64,000 nt of DNA from a bacterium (GTDB lineage Bacteria > Sysuimicrobiota > Sysuimicrobiia > Sysuimicrobiales > Humicultoraceae), in assembly GCA_031082185.1 (NCBI GenBank), contig JAVHLI010000002.1:245292-309291 (forward strand), given 5' to 3'. The notes beneath the pieces were generated by a model that worked only from the letters and a program-made list of their open reading frames with translations, was not told the DNA's origin and did no database searches. Positions 1 to 8,347 of the stretch are shown one piece after another. Position 1 is the stretch's first letter. Every line of letters begins with the position of its first letter. A program made the translations under genes and the position numbers.

Positions 1-1795
1 CCAGCGGCCGGCCGCACTGCGGGCAAGGTTCGCCGATCTCCACCTCGGGTACCTCAACCACCGGGATATTGGCCTCGGCGCGCTCGAGTGTTTGCGCAAA
101 TGGCTCGTAGAAGTCGCGCACGACCTGCACCCAGTCGGCCTTGCCCTCCTCGATGAGGTCCAGATCGCTCTCGAGGCCGGCGGTGAAATCCACGTCCACG
201 ATATCCGGAAAGTGCTCCACCAGGATATCGGTCACCATCTGCCCGACTTCGGTCGGGACCAGCCGGCGCTCCCGCGATGTGATGTATCCGCGCTTCTTGA
301 TGGTCTCGATCGTGGGCGCATACGTGCTGGGCCGGCCGATCCCCTTCTCCTCCAGGGCGCGCACCAGGGAGGCCTCGGTGTAGCGGGGAGGGGGCTGCGT
401 GAAGTGCTGCTCAGGGGTTACCCCATCGAGGGTCAAGGGGTCGCCGGGCGCGAGCGGCGGCAGCCAGTTCTCGCGCTCGTCGTCACCGTTATCGGTGGCC
501 TCGCGGTACAGGATGAGGAAACCGGGGAACTTGATGCGGCTGCCGGTGGCGCGGAGCGCGAACCGGCCGCCGGTGACGTCCACGGAGAGCGTGTCGAGGA
601 CCGCCGACGCCATCTGACCGGCCAGGAACCGCTCCCAGATCAACCGGTACAGGCGGAACTGGTCCGATCGGAGGTGAGGCTTGATGCGGTCGGGAGTTCG
701 CGCCAGACTCGTGGGCCTGATCGCCTCGTGGGCGTCCTGGGCGTTGCGGCGCGAGCGGTACTGCCTGGGCCGCTCTGGAACATACGCGTCCCCGAACGCC
801 CGGGCGATGTAGTCACGGGCATCGTGCAGCGCAGAGTCGGCCACGCGCACCGAGTCGGTGCGCATATAGGTGATGAGGCCGACCGTGCCCTCGGCGCCCA
901 CGTCGAGCCCCTCGTAGAGTTGCTGGGCCACGGCCATCGTACGTGAGGCCGAGAACCCCAACTTGCGGTTGGCTTCCTGCTGCATCGTGCTGGTCGTGAA
1001 CGGCGGCGCTGGATTCCGCGCCTGGTCCCTGCGCCGAACCTCACCGACCGCATACGACACCCCTTCGAGCTCGGCGGCCAGCGCGTGCGCCTCGGCCTCG
1101 GTCGCGATGACCACGGCGCCCTCTTCGTGAGGTGCGCCAATCCGCTCCCCGTCTCGCGTGAGCAGGCGTGCCAGGAACGTCTGGTCGGAAGCGGTCCGAA
1201 ACATCCCCGCCAGCGACCAGTGCTCCCTGGGGACGAAAGCTTCGACCTCGCGCTCGCGGTCCACGATCAGCCGCACGGCGACCGACTGCACCCGGCCCGC
1301 GCTGAGGCCGCCGCGAACCTTGCGCCAGAGGAGCGGGCTCAGCTTGTAGCCGACGAGCCGGTCCAGTATCCGACGGGCCTGCTGGGCATCCACGAGCTGC
1401 TTGTCTATCTCACGTGGGTTCTCGAGCGCGCGCCGGACCGCCTCGCGGGTCACCTCGTGGAACTCGATGCGCTGTATCGACGGGTTGACAGGCCGGAGGA
1501 CCTCCGAGAGGTGCCAGGATATGGCCTCGCCCTCACGGTCGGGGTCGGTCGCCATGTAGATCGTTGAAGCCTTCTTGGCGGCCTCTTTCAACTCCTTGAC
1601 GATGGGACCCTTGCCCTTGATCAGGATGTAGCGGGGTGTGAAGTTGTCGTCCACATCCACGCCGAGCCGGCTCTTGGGCAGGTCCTTCACGTGGCCCATG
1701 GATGCCTTGATCTGGTGGGATCGCGCCAGCATCTTGCTGAGCGTCCGCGCCTTGGTAGGCGACTCCACGACGACTAGGGCTCTTGCAGGGCTCAT
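1..1795 (-). CDS. topA: DNA topoisomerase I (3' end beyond left edge)
   Basis: Type IA topoisomerase that relaxes negatively supercoiled DNA. About 598 N-terminal residues are visible; the reading frame stays open to base 1, so the C-terminal zinc-finger region is cut by the window edge. The TOPRIM domain is at the N terminus (VVESPTKA, then DPDREGEAISWHL near residue 85). The active-site Tyr lies in GLITYMRTDS near residue 309. Further on come GRPSTYAPTIETI and the first zinc-finger cysteines (EPCPQCGRPL) right at the edge. The ATG at 1795 follows a GGAGG seven bases upstream. dprA lies 31 bp upstream on the same strand, so the two are probably co-transcribed. Family assignment is secure. 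Confidence 0.97.
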   Translation of the reverse strand, partial: MSPARALVVVESPTKARTLSKMLARSHQIKASMGHVKDLPKSRLGVDVDDNFTPRYILIKGKGPIVKELKEAAKKASTIYMATDPDREGEAISWHLSEVLRPVNPSIQRIEFHEVTREAVRRALENPREIDKQLVDAQQARRILDRLVGYKLSPLLWRKVRGGLSAGRVQSVAVRLIVDREREVEAFVPREHWSLAGMFRTASDQTFLARLLTRDGERIGAPHEEGAVVIATEAEAHALAAELEGVSYAVGEVRRRDQARNPAPPFTTSTMQQEANRKLGFSASRTMAVAQQLYEGLDVGAEGTVGLITYMRTDSVRVADSALHDARDYIARAFGDAYVPERPRQYRSRRNAQDAHEAIRPTSLARTPDRIKPHLRSDQFRLYRLIWERFLAGQMASAVLDTLSVDVTGGRFALRATGSRIKFPGFLILYREATDNGDDERENWLPPLAPGDPLTLDGVTPEQHFTQPPPRYTEASLVRALEEKGIGRPSTYAPTIETIKKRGYITSRERRLVPTEVGQMVTDILVEHFPDIVDVDFTAGLESDLDLIEEGKADWVQVVRDFYEPFAQTLERAEANIPVVEVPEVEIGEPCPQCGRPL

Positions 1796-1826
1796 CCCAA
1801 CCTCCGGAACACCGGTCTCCTGGCTT

Positions 1827-2987
1827 CTAGCCGCCTCTGCCCCGCCCTGCCGGGTTACGCATCACCATCTGCCCCGGCAGGGTCCGGATCAGACCCCGCA
1901 TCTCCAGCATGGTGACCAGCGCGCCTACCGCGGCCGCCGACAGCGAAGCCTGCTCTGCCAGCTCGTCGAGCCGCAGGGGGCCTCCCTCCAGCAGGGCCAG
2001 CAGGCGCGCAGCTCCCTCCGCGCCCGCCGAGGGTACCGCAACGTCGCACGGTTCCCCGGGCCCGGACCGCACCGAGGACCCCAGTCCCAGCTCGGTCAGT
2101 ATGTCACCGGCGCTCTCCACCATGCACGCGCCCTGCCGCAGCAGCCTGTGCGGCGCTGCGCTGCGCGGGCTGAAGATGCTGCCGGGCACGGCGAAGACCT
2201 CGCGGCCCTGGTCCAGCGCGTAGTCCACCGTCACAAGTGCGCCGCTGTCCCCGGCACCCTCGACCACCACCACGCCCAGCGCAAGCCCACTGATGAGGCG
2301 GTTGCGCCGCGGGAAGTGGCCGGGTAGCGGTGGCGTCCCAGGCGGGAACTCGCTCACCAGCGCTCCCCGCGCCGCAACCGCCAGAGCCAGCCGCCGGTGC
2401 TCAGGAGGGTAGGTCACGTCTGCGCCGCAACCCAGCACCGCGACCGTCCGCCCGCCCCCGTCCAGCGCCGCCTTGTGCGCGGCACTGTCGATACCTCGGG
2501 CCAGCCCGCTCACGATCGTTATGCCCTCCTGCGCAAGATCGAACGCCAATCTCTCAGCGGCCGCCAGCCCATAAGGGGTGGCCCGGCGCGACCCCACAAC
2601 CGCGACCGAGGCCGCCTCATCGAGGCTGCCCCGAACGTACAGTACGGGCGGCGGATCCGGGATCGCCCGCAGGAGCGCGGGAAACCCAGGATCGCAGACC
2701 GCCAGCACCGTCAGGCCCAGCGAGCGGGCGCCTTCCAAGATCGCGGCAGGATCAACCTTCCTCCATGCCGCCAGGATCTCTGCCCGCTCCGCCCGCTTCT
2801 GGATGAAGGCGGGCAGGTGCTGCCAGACGGCCCGTGCCGATCCTGCCCGGTCCACCCATCCTGCGATCGTCCTGGGTCCCACACCCGGCAGGCGGCTGAG
2901 GCCTACCCAGGCTGCGACCTCGTCCCCTGACGCCGGAGCAGGCGCGTCAGGCGGCGTGACCCCAAAACCCATCCTATACCGTAGCAT
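1827..2987 (-). CDS. dprA: DNA-processing protein A (DprA/Smf)
   Basis: Loads RecA on single-stranded DNA during natural transformation and recombination. The 386-residue protein has an N-terminal HhH/SAM-like region (LSRLPGVGPRTIAGW), the Rossmann-like DprA core (VAVVGSRRATPYG, SGLARGIDSAAHKAAL, GCGADVTYPPEHR, FPRRNRLISGL, QGREVFAVPG) and a C-terminal winged-helix DprA_WH domain ending in LEMRGLIRTLPG. The start is either the ATG at 2987, only 6 bp after the comM stop, or the ATG at 2972; neither has a clear ribosome binding site, so translational coupling to comM is likely. Gene order comM-dprA-topA is common in Gram-positive-type genomes. Confidence 0.95.
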   Translation of the reverse strand: MLRYRMGFGVTPPDAPAPASGDEVAAWVGLSRLPGVGPRTIAGWVDRAGSARAVWQHLPAFIQKRAERAEILAAWRKVDPAAILEGARSLGLTVLAVCDPGFPALLRAIPDPPPVLYVRGSLDEAASVAVVGSRRATPYGLAAAERLAFDLAQEGITIVSGLARGIDSAAHKAALDGGGRTVAVLGCGADVTYPPEHRRLALAVAARGALVSEFPPGTPPLPGHFPRRNRLISGLALGVVVVEGAGDSGALVTVDYALDQGREVFAVPGSIFSPRSAAPHRLLRQGACMVESAGDILTELGLGSSVRSGPGEPCDVAVPSAGAEGAARLLALLEGGPLRLDELAEQASLSAAAVGALVTMLEMRGLIRTLPGQMVMRNPAGRGRGG

Positions 2988-2993
2988 GGGATG

Positions 2994-4520
2994 TCAAGGA
3001 GCCGGCGGTGCCCACCGGTCGAGCACGCGGTACCGGAGGGCTTCGGCAAGGTGCTGCACCGCGACCGCCTCGGTACCCTCCAGGTCGGCGATCGTCCGTG
3101 CAACCCGGAGAACCCGCTCCGTGGCCCGGGCGGCCAGCACCAGCCGGTCGGCGGCGACACGCATAAAGGCCAGCGCCTCGGCGCTCACCGGACCCCACCG
3201 CTGCGGTCCGCGCAGAAGCAGGCCCTCTGCCTGGCAGGCCGCGGCGCGGGTCGTCGCCCGCATGCGCGCCGCGGTCACCCGCGCGCGCACTGCGCCGGAC
3301 GGTTCGCCCTGTTCGCCTGAGAGCATCTCGTCGGTCGGGGGCCGCGGCACCTCGACATGGAGGTCTATCCGGTCCAGCAGGGGACCAGAGAGCCGGGCCA
3401 GATACTGCCGCAGCCGCCCTGGGGTGCAGGTGCAGTCGCGGCGATGGTCGCCACGATACCCGCACGGGCACGGGTTCATCGCCGCAACAAGAGAGAACCG
3501 CGCGGGGAACCGCACTGTACCGTGGATGCGGGCCACAACCACTATCCCATCCTCCATCGGCTGGCGCAGCCCTTCCAGCACGTCGTGCCGGAACTCCGGC
3601 AGCTCGTCCAGGAACAGTACGCCGTGGTGGGCGAGCGTGATCTCGCCCGGCCGCACGCCGGAGCCGCCACCCACGATCGCCGGCGCGCTGGCGGCGTGGT
3701 GCGGCGCCCTGAACGGGCGCCGGGTGATCAGGCCCTGCCAGGCCGGCAGCAGTCCTGCAACGCTGTAGATCTTGGTCACCTCAACGGCTTCCGCGCCCGA
3801 CAGCCGGGGAAGGATCGTCGGCAGCCGGCGCGCGAGCATGGTCTTCCCGACCCCGGGCGGCCCGATGAGCAGCAGGTTGTGGCCGCCCGCGCCCGCGATC
3901 TCCAGGGCGCGGCGAGCGGCTCCCTGGCCGCGTACCTCGGCCAGATCGTCCGGTGCCGCATCTTCCGAAGGGGGTTCGAGCACCGAGCCTTCTGTCGCCC
4001 GAATGGGGTGGGTTCCCTGGAGGTGCTGCACGGCTGCCCGCAGGGTGGGGATCGCATAAACCGGTACCTCCTCGCCGGCGGCCGCTTCCCGCGCGTTCGC
4101 CTCAGGGACCAGCAAGGCACGGGCGTGAAGCGCCCGGGCCGCCTGTGCCACGGCCAGCACGCCGGGAACGGATCGCACCGAACCGTCCAGACCCAGTTCA
4201 CCGACCGCCAGATGGCCCGCGACCGCGTGCTGAGCCAGCTGGCCGGTGGCGACCAGCACTGCCAGGGCGATCGGCAGGTCGAGTGCCGGCCCCTCCTTGC
4301 GCCTGTCCCCGGGCGCCAGGTTCACGATGGTCCGCCGCGGAGGGATCTCGTAGTGGGAGTTGCGGATGGCCGACCGTACCCGCTCCCGCGCCTCCTGCAC
4401 CGCGGGATCAGGCAGGCCTACGATGGCAAAGGTCGGCAGGCCTGGGCCCACGTCCACCTCGACGGACACGGGCAGGGCTTCAAGACCTACAATCGTCGCG
4501 CTCAAGACGGCGGCAAGCAT
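2994..4520 (-). CDS. comM: Magnesium chelatase-like AAA+ ATPase (YifB/ComM)
   Basis: ComM/YifB is an AAA+ helicase involved in branch migration during transformation. The 508-residue protein starts with the typical ChlI-like domain (VDVGPGLPTFAIVGLPD), followed by Walker A GPPGVGKTMLARRLP, Walker B GVLFLDELPEF and the sensor region, with the Mg_chelatase_C domain at the end (RARVTAARMRA, then YRVLDRW). Length and motifs match the family. Downstream dprA supports a competence or recombination role. The ATG start codon lies inside a perfect 15-bp hairpin (4519-4552) with no recognisable ribosome binding site, which may limit translation. Confidence 0.96.
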   Translation of the reverse strand: MLAAVLSATIVGLEALPVSVEVDVGPGLPTFAIVGLPDPAVQEARERVRSAIRNSHYEIPPRRTIVNLAPGDRRKEGPALDLPIALAVLVATGQLAQHAVAGHLAVGELGLDGSVRSVPGVLAVAQAARALHARALLVPEANAREAAAGEEVPVYAIPTLRAAVQHLQGTHPIRATEGSVLEPPSEDAAPDDLAEVRGQGAARRALEIAGAGGHNLLLIGPPGVGKTMLARRLPTILPRLSGAEAVEVTKIYSVAGLLPAWQGLITRRPFRAPHHAASAPAIVGGGSGVRPGEITLAHHGVLFLDELPEFRHDVLEGLRQPMEDGIVVVARIHGTVRFPARFSLVAAMNPCPCGYRGDHRRDCTCTPGRLRQYLARLSGPLLDRIDLHVEVPRPPTDEMLSGEQGEPSGAVRARVTAARMRATTRAAACQAEGLLLRGPQRWGPVSAEALAFMRVAADRLVLAARATERVLRVARTIADLEGTEAVAVQHLAEALRYRVLDRWAPPAP

Positions 4521-4552
4521 GTAGACAGCGGGCAGAGGCCCGCTGTCTACAT
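4519..4552 (-). promoter_or_regulatory. Perfect 15-bp hairpin overlapping the comM start codon
   Basis: The arms ATGTAGACAGCGGGC (4519-4533) and GCCCGCTGTCTACAT (4538-4552) are perfectly complementary around an AGAG loop. In the minus-strand RNA the hairpin lies 21 bases after the TRAP permease stop, and the last two bases of its 3' arm are the A and U of the comM AUG. No U-tract follows, so it is not a canonical intrinsic terminator. It could block read-through partially, stabilise the upstream mRNA, or hide the comM start. Confidence 0.75.
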
Positions 4553-4573
4553 CGGACGGAGAGGATCAGTATT

Positions 4574-6520
4574 TCAGGTGGCGGGCAGTTGCCGGGAACC
4601 TCCAGGCGTCATCCGCTGCAGGACGACCACGACGGCGAGCAGCCCTAGACCCAGACCATCGGTCAGCAGCCCGGGCACGATCAGCAGCAGGGCCGCCGGA
4701 AGAAGAAGCAGCCGTTCCACCACGGTCGCAGGCCGCAGGAGGTAGCCGATGACGGCGCCGGCCAGGCAGAGCGTGCCGATCGTCCCGGTGGCAAGCGCCA
4801 GCACCGTGGGCTGCCACGGTCCCTGCCCAACAAGCAGCGCCGGTCCGTAGACGAACATGTACGGCACGATGAACCCGGCGATCGCCAGCCGCACCGCCTG
4901 GACGCCGGTGTCCCACATCCCGGCCTTGGCCAGGCTGGCCGCGGCGAACGAGGCCAGGGCCACCGGCGGCGTGATCGCCGAGAGGACCGCGAAGTAGAAC
5001 AGGAACATGTGGGCGGCCAGCGGGATCACGCCGAGCTTGATCAGCGCCGGCGCCAGGACGCTCGCGCCGATGGCATAGGCGGCGGTCGTGGGCATTCCCA
5101 TGCCCAGGATGATGGCCACCACCATCGTGGCAATGAGCGCCAGCAGTAGGCTCCCGCCGGCCAGGCCAATGAGCAGTTCGGAGAACTTGCCGCCCAGGCC
5201 GGTCAGCGAGAGCACCCCAACGATGATGCCTGCTGCGGCGCAGGTAGCCCCGATCTCGATCGTGCGCTTGGCCCCGTCCTCCATGGCGCCGACGATCTTG
5301 GGCAGGTTCAGTCGAGTGTCCGCCCGCAGCCATGAGAGCACAACGGTGGTCGCCAGGGCGTAGAGCGCGGCACGGAACGGGGATGCGCCGGCCCCCATGA
5401 TCATGTAGAGCAGTAGCACCAGCGGGAACAGCAGGTAGCCGTGCCGGAGCATGACCGTCCTGAACCGGGGTAGCTGCTCGCGCGGCAGCCCGTGCAGGTG
5501 TGCCGAGGCCGAGTACAGGTCGATCATCCAGTACGCGGCCACGTAGTACAGCAGCGCCGGGCCGATGGCGGCCACCGCGATCTCCGAGTAGGGCACGCCG
5601 ATGATGTCGGCCATGAGGAAGGCCGCGGCGCCCATCACCGGTGGCATGATCTGCCCGCCGGTGCTGTTCATCGCCTCCACGCCGCCGGCCACGGCCGCAC
5701 GGAAACCGGTGGCCTTCATCAGGGGGATGTTGATGACCCCATCCACCATCACGTTGGCCACCGAGGAGCCGCTGGCGGTCCCGAACAGGGCGCTCGTGAT
5801 GATCGAGACCTTGGCCGGCCCGCCGCGCTTGCTGCCGGCGACGGACAGCGCCATGTGCACGATGAACTTCCCGATGCCCGACGCTTCGATGAACGCCCCG
5901 AAGAGGATAAACAGGTAGACGTACCGGGCCGAGACGCCAATAGGGACCCCGTAGATCCCGTTGTCACTGAACAGGAACGATACCAGCGTGTCGAACCGGA
6001 ACCCCTTGTGCGCCAGCAGCCCGGGCAGCCACGGCCCGGCGAAGACATAGAAGATGAACAGCCCGCAGAGGATCGGGAGCGCCAGCCCCGTGGACCGCCG
6101 CACTGCCTCGATGGTGACGATGACGAGCAGGGTGCCGACGATGACGTCCTCGCGCGTGGGGAAGACCCCGGCCCGCCCGGTCAGCGCCTTAAAGGTCGCG
6201 AACATGTAGACGAGCACGACCAGGCTGGCCAGGATCAGAACCCAGTCGAAAATGGTCGGCGCCGCGGCCGAGGCGCGCCTGCCCGGGACCAGCAGGAAGG
6301 CGAGCACCAGCACGAACGCCAGGTGGACGGCGTAGAGTTTCTGCGGGTCTGTCACGACCCCGAAGAAGCCGCCGAGCTGCAGGATGTGGTAGGCGGCCAT
6401 CCCGACCCCGAGCGCCTGAACCAGCAGGCGGAGAACACCCCGGAGGGGACGCGTGCGGATCTCCGAGGTGTCCCCGATCTGATCGATGTCAACCGGGAGG
6501 CCGAACGATGGATCGGCCAT
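4574..6520 (-). CDS. TRAP transporter permease, fused 4TM-12TM subunits (TAXI type)
   Basis: Fused DctQM-type permease of a TRAP-TAXI secondary transporter in the cytoplasmic membrane. The 648-residue protein has four hydrophobic segments in its first 200 residues (small-subunit part). These are followed by the DctM-like core, with FGTASGSSVANVMVDGVINIPLMK, GGVEAMNSTGGQIMPPVMGAAAFL, GMGMPTTAAYAIGASVLAPAL and AITPPVALASFAAASLAKAG recognisable in pieces. Length and motif order match TIGR02123-like fused permeases. The start lies 5 bp after the stop of the TAXI binding protein gene, so the two form one transport operon. The transported substrate cannot be deduced; characterised TAXI systems carry C4-dicarboxylates, glutamate or similar anions. 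Confidence 0.93.
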   Translation of the reverse strand: MADPSFGLPVDIDQIGDTSEIRTRPLRGVLRLLVQALGVGMAAYHILQLGGFFGVVTDPQKLYAVHLAFVLVLAFLLVPGRRASAAAPTIFDWVLILASLVVLVYMFATFKALTGRAGVFPTREDVIVGTLLVIVTIEAVRRSTGLALPILCGLFIFYVFAGPWLPGLLAHKGFRFDTLVSFLFSDNGIYGVPIGVSARYVYLFILFGAFIEASGIGKFIVHMALSVAGSKRGGPAKVSIITSALFGTASGSSVANVMVDGVINIPLMKATGFRAAVAGGVEAMNSTGGQIMPPVMGAAAFLMADIIGVPYSEIAVAAIGPALLYYVAAYWMIDLYSASAHLHGLPREQLPRFRTVMLRHGYLLFPLVLLLYMIMGAGASPFRAALYALATTVVLSWLRADTRLNLPKIVGAMEDGAKRTIEIGATCAAAGIIVGVLSLTGLGGKFSELLIGLAGGSLLLALIATMVVAIILGMGMPTTAAYAIGASVLAPALIKLGVIPLAAHMFLFYFAVLSAITPPVALASFAAASLAKAGMWDTGVQAVRLAIAGFIVPYMFVYGPALLVGQGPWQPTVLALATGTIGTLCLAGAVIGYLLRPATVVERLLLLPAALLLIVPGLLTDGLGLGLLAVVVVLQRMTPGGSRQLPAT

Positions 6521-6525
6521 CGGCG

Positions 6526-7518
6526 CTACCGCTTCATCTCGGGCGGGATCTGCTCGTCGCTGAGCTTCACCCCCTGCTCACGGAAGTATTTCACCGCGCC
6601 GGGGTGCAGCGGCAACTTGACGTAGAAGAGGTTCACCGGCAGGGTCTCGTGCGACGTGGGGTGCACGATGGCCAGGAACTCACGGTTGTCGAAGATCGTC
6701 TTGACGAGCGCGTAGACGAAATCCTCCGGCATGTCCTTGTGCACGACCGCCGCGTTGTACATCTGCAGGGTGGGGATGACGTAGTCCTGGCCGCGGTAGA
6801 CGCCGGCGCGAATTGCCGTTCGCGCCAGGTAGGGGAACTTCTCGGTAAGCGTGTCAACCTGGTCCTTGGTGAACCCGAATAACCGTGTCGGTCGGGTGAG
6901 CGAGGCCTCCTGCCAGGCCGGGACCGGCAGGCCGATCACCCCGAAGTTGGCGTCCACGGTGCCGTCGCGCATCGCGGTGGCCCCGTCTGCGAAGCCCAGG
7001 TAGACCACCCGGCGGGGCTTCACGCCGAACAGCTCGAGCACCCGGTCACCCACGAACTCCGCCGAGCCGCCGCGCGGACCCAGGCTCACCACCTTGCCGG
7101 AAAGGTCGGCGACCGATCGGATGGGCGAGTCGGCGTTGACGATCCAGTGCGCGTACGAGGTGTACATAGGGAACGCCACGCGGATCGCGTCGGTCTTCTT
7201 GCCCTTGAAGTCCCCGAGGCCGTTGAGGCCCTCGTAGGCCGGCCCAGTCGTGGTCATGCCCAGCTCGATCTCCTTGGTCTGGACGAGCTGCACGTTCTGC
7301 ACCGGACCCCCGGTGACCCGGTTGGTGGCCGGCATGCCCATCTTCTCGCCGATCACCCGCGCGTAGCCGCCCGCCACCACGAAATACACACCGCCGATCG
7401 TAGCCGAACCGATCGTGACGCTCCTGGGCCAGCCCGGCCGCGGCTGAGCCTGTACCGACGTCCCTACGAGGGCCAGTACCAGTACGGTAAAAAGCGCTAG
7501 CGCACGATAGACCATCAT
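6526..7518 (-). CDS. TAXI-family TRAP transporter solute-binding protein
   Basis: Extracytoplasmic binding protein of the TRAP system encoded just downstream. The protein (330 residues) begins with a signal peptide (ALALFTVLVLALVGTSVQAQ). Then come the TAXI signatures: VTIGSATIGGVYFVVAGGYA near the mature N terminus, VTGGPVQNVQLVQTKEIELGM, GPRGGSAEFVGDRVLELFG, then PYLARTAIRAGVYRGQ. The ATG at 7518 is chosen because it precedes the signal peptide directly and follows a G-rich stretch; the frame extends upstream without coding character. It is transcribed divergently from the heme operon. Ligand unknown. Confidence 0.93.
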   Translation of the reverse strand: MMVYRALALFTVLVLALVGTSVQAQPRPGWPRSVTIGSATIGGVYFVVAGGYARVIGEKMGMPATNRVTGGPVQNVQLVQTKEIELGMTTTGPAYEGLNGLGDFKGKKTDAIRVAFPMYTSYAHWIVNADSPIRSVADLSGKVVSLGPRGGSAEFVGDRVLELFGVKPRRVVYLGFADGATAMRDGTVDANFGVIGLPVPAWQEASLTRPTRLFGFTKDQVDTLTEKFPYLARTAIRAGVYRGQDYVIPTLQMYNAAVVHKDMPEDFVYALVKTIFDNREFLAIVHPTSHETLPVNLFYVKLPLHPGAVKYFREQGVKLSDEQIPPEMKR

Positions 7519-7708
7519 CCAGTACCCCCCCAGCAGACACCCGTGCGTCGCCTGTCCCACGGCGCGCGCCCTGGTAGTTCGCAGTAACCGCACGAAACTC
7601 CTACCAGCGATCATTTGCCCTCTGGCCAAACGACCTCGAAGCCTGTAGATTAGTAGATTAGTGGAAGATTGCGTAGGCTTGCACAGAAAGGGTGCGTGGA
7701 GGCTCCGG
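7519..7708. promoter_or_regulatory. Divergent intergenic region, TAXI gene / heme operon
   Basis: This 190-bp gap separates two divergent units and holds no gene. On the plus strand TGGCCA (7623-7628), a 17-bp spacer and TAGATT (7646-7651) make a weak sigma-A-like promoter for the heme operon. An 8-bp tandem direct repeat (GTAGATTA twice, 7645-7660) overlaps the -10 element. A dyad CTGGTAG (7571-7577)/CTACCAG (7601-7607), with partly matching inner bases, lies between the two genes. These are natural candidates for operators of the HTH protein encoded next, but that is inference. Confidence 0.4.
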
Positions 7709-8347
7709 ATGGCGAAGCAACGTGCGGAACGCTGGTTGCCGCTCGGTGAGGCCGCATCGCGCCTGGGAGTGGATGAAGCGACCCTGCGGCACTGGGCCGA
7801 CACCGGCAGGATAAAGACCTTCCGGACTCCCGGCGGGCACAGGCGGTTCCAGGAGGGTGACCTGCACGCCCTGATCCACCGTGAGGTCCCCCGCGTGGAG
7901 GATCTGGGGCACCTTCTGGAGCGCCGCTGTGCGAAGCTGCTGGCCCGGAATCCGGCGCAGGTGCTCGCGGCGCGACCTTGGTTCTCCGGGCTCGACGAGC
8001 CGCTGCGGGCGCGGGCGCGCGAACACGGCCGGCAACTGTTCGGCGGGATGATCCGGTTCGTCAACGATTCCCGATCCCGGAAGGCGATCCGCCGACAGCT
8101 TGAGGAAGCGGGCCGCGACTACGGCCGTGAGCTCCGCAGGGCAGGCCTGGGCGCGGTCGAGGCCGCTGAAGCCTTCGGCTTCTTCCGCCATCTTGTGCTC
8201 GAGATGGTCACCAAGCCGAGGGGACGCGGTGGGATGCTGGACGAGGAGCAGGTCCGAACGCTGCTCGAGGTGAGCGATCTCCTGGACGCGGTATTCCTGT
8301 CCGTGCTGCGGGCATGGGATGAGATCCGGGAGGGTGTCCTCCAGTGA
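7709..8347 (+). CDS. HTH (MerR/excisionase-like) regulator with C-terminal helical sensor-like domain
   Basis: Probable transcriptional regulator of the heme operon it leads. Residues 9-60 form a MerR/BldC-type HTH (PLGEAASRLGVDEATLRHWADTGRI, with the wing TPGGHRRF). Residues 70-210 are an all-alpha region (YGRELRRAGLGAVEAAEAFGFFRHLVLEMV is its core) that resembles the RsbR/RsbRD N-terminal or PucR-associated helical domain. That resemblance is from memory and tentative. The ATG at 7709 is chosen over an upstream ATG at 7661 because GGAGG lies at 7698-7702. Its stop overlaps the hemC start by 4 bp, giving tight coupling. A heme, oxygen or redox signal is a reasonable guess; no ligand is visible. 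Confidence 0.8.
   Translation: MAKQRAERWLPLGEAASRLGVDEATLRHWADTGRIKTFRTPGGHRRFQEGDLHALIHREVPRVEDLGHLLERRCAKLLARNPAQVLAARPWFSGLDEPLRARAREHGRQLFGGMIRFVNDSRSRKAIRRQLEEAGRDYGRELRRAGLGAVEAAEAFGFFRHLVLEMVTKPRGRGGMLDEEQVRTLLEVSDLLDAVFLSVLRAWDEIREGVLQ

Noticed and set aside
92..946. Plus-strand open frame opposite topA
   Set aside because: The minus strand reads continuously as topoisomerase I with all motifs; the plus frame has no recognisable domain or ribosome binding site.
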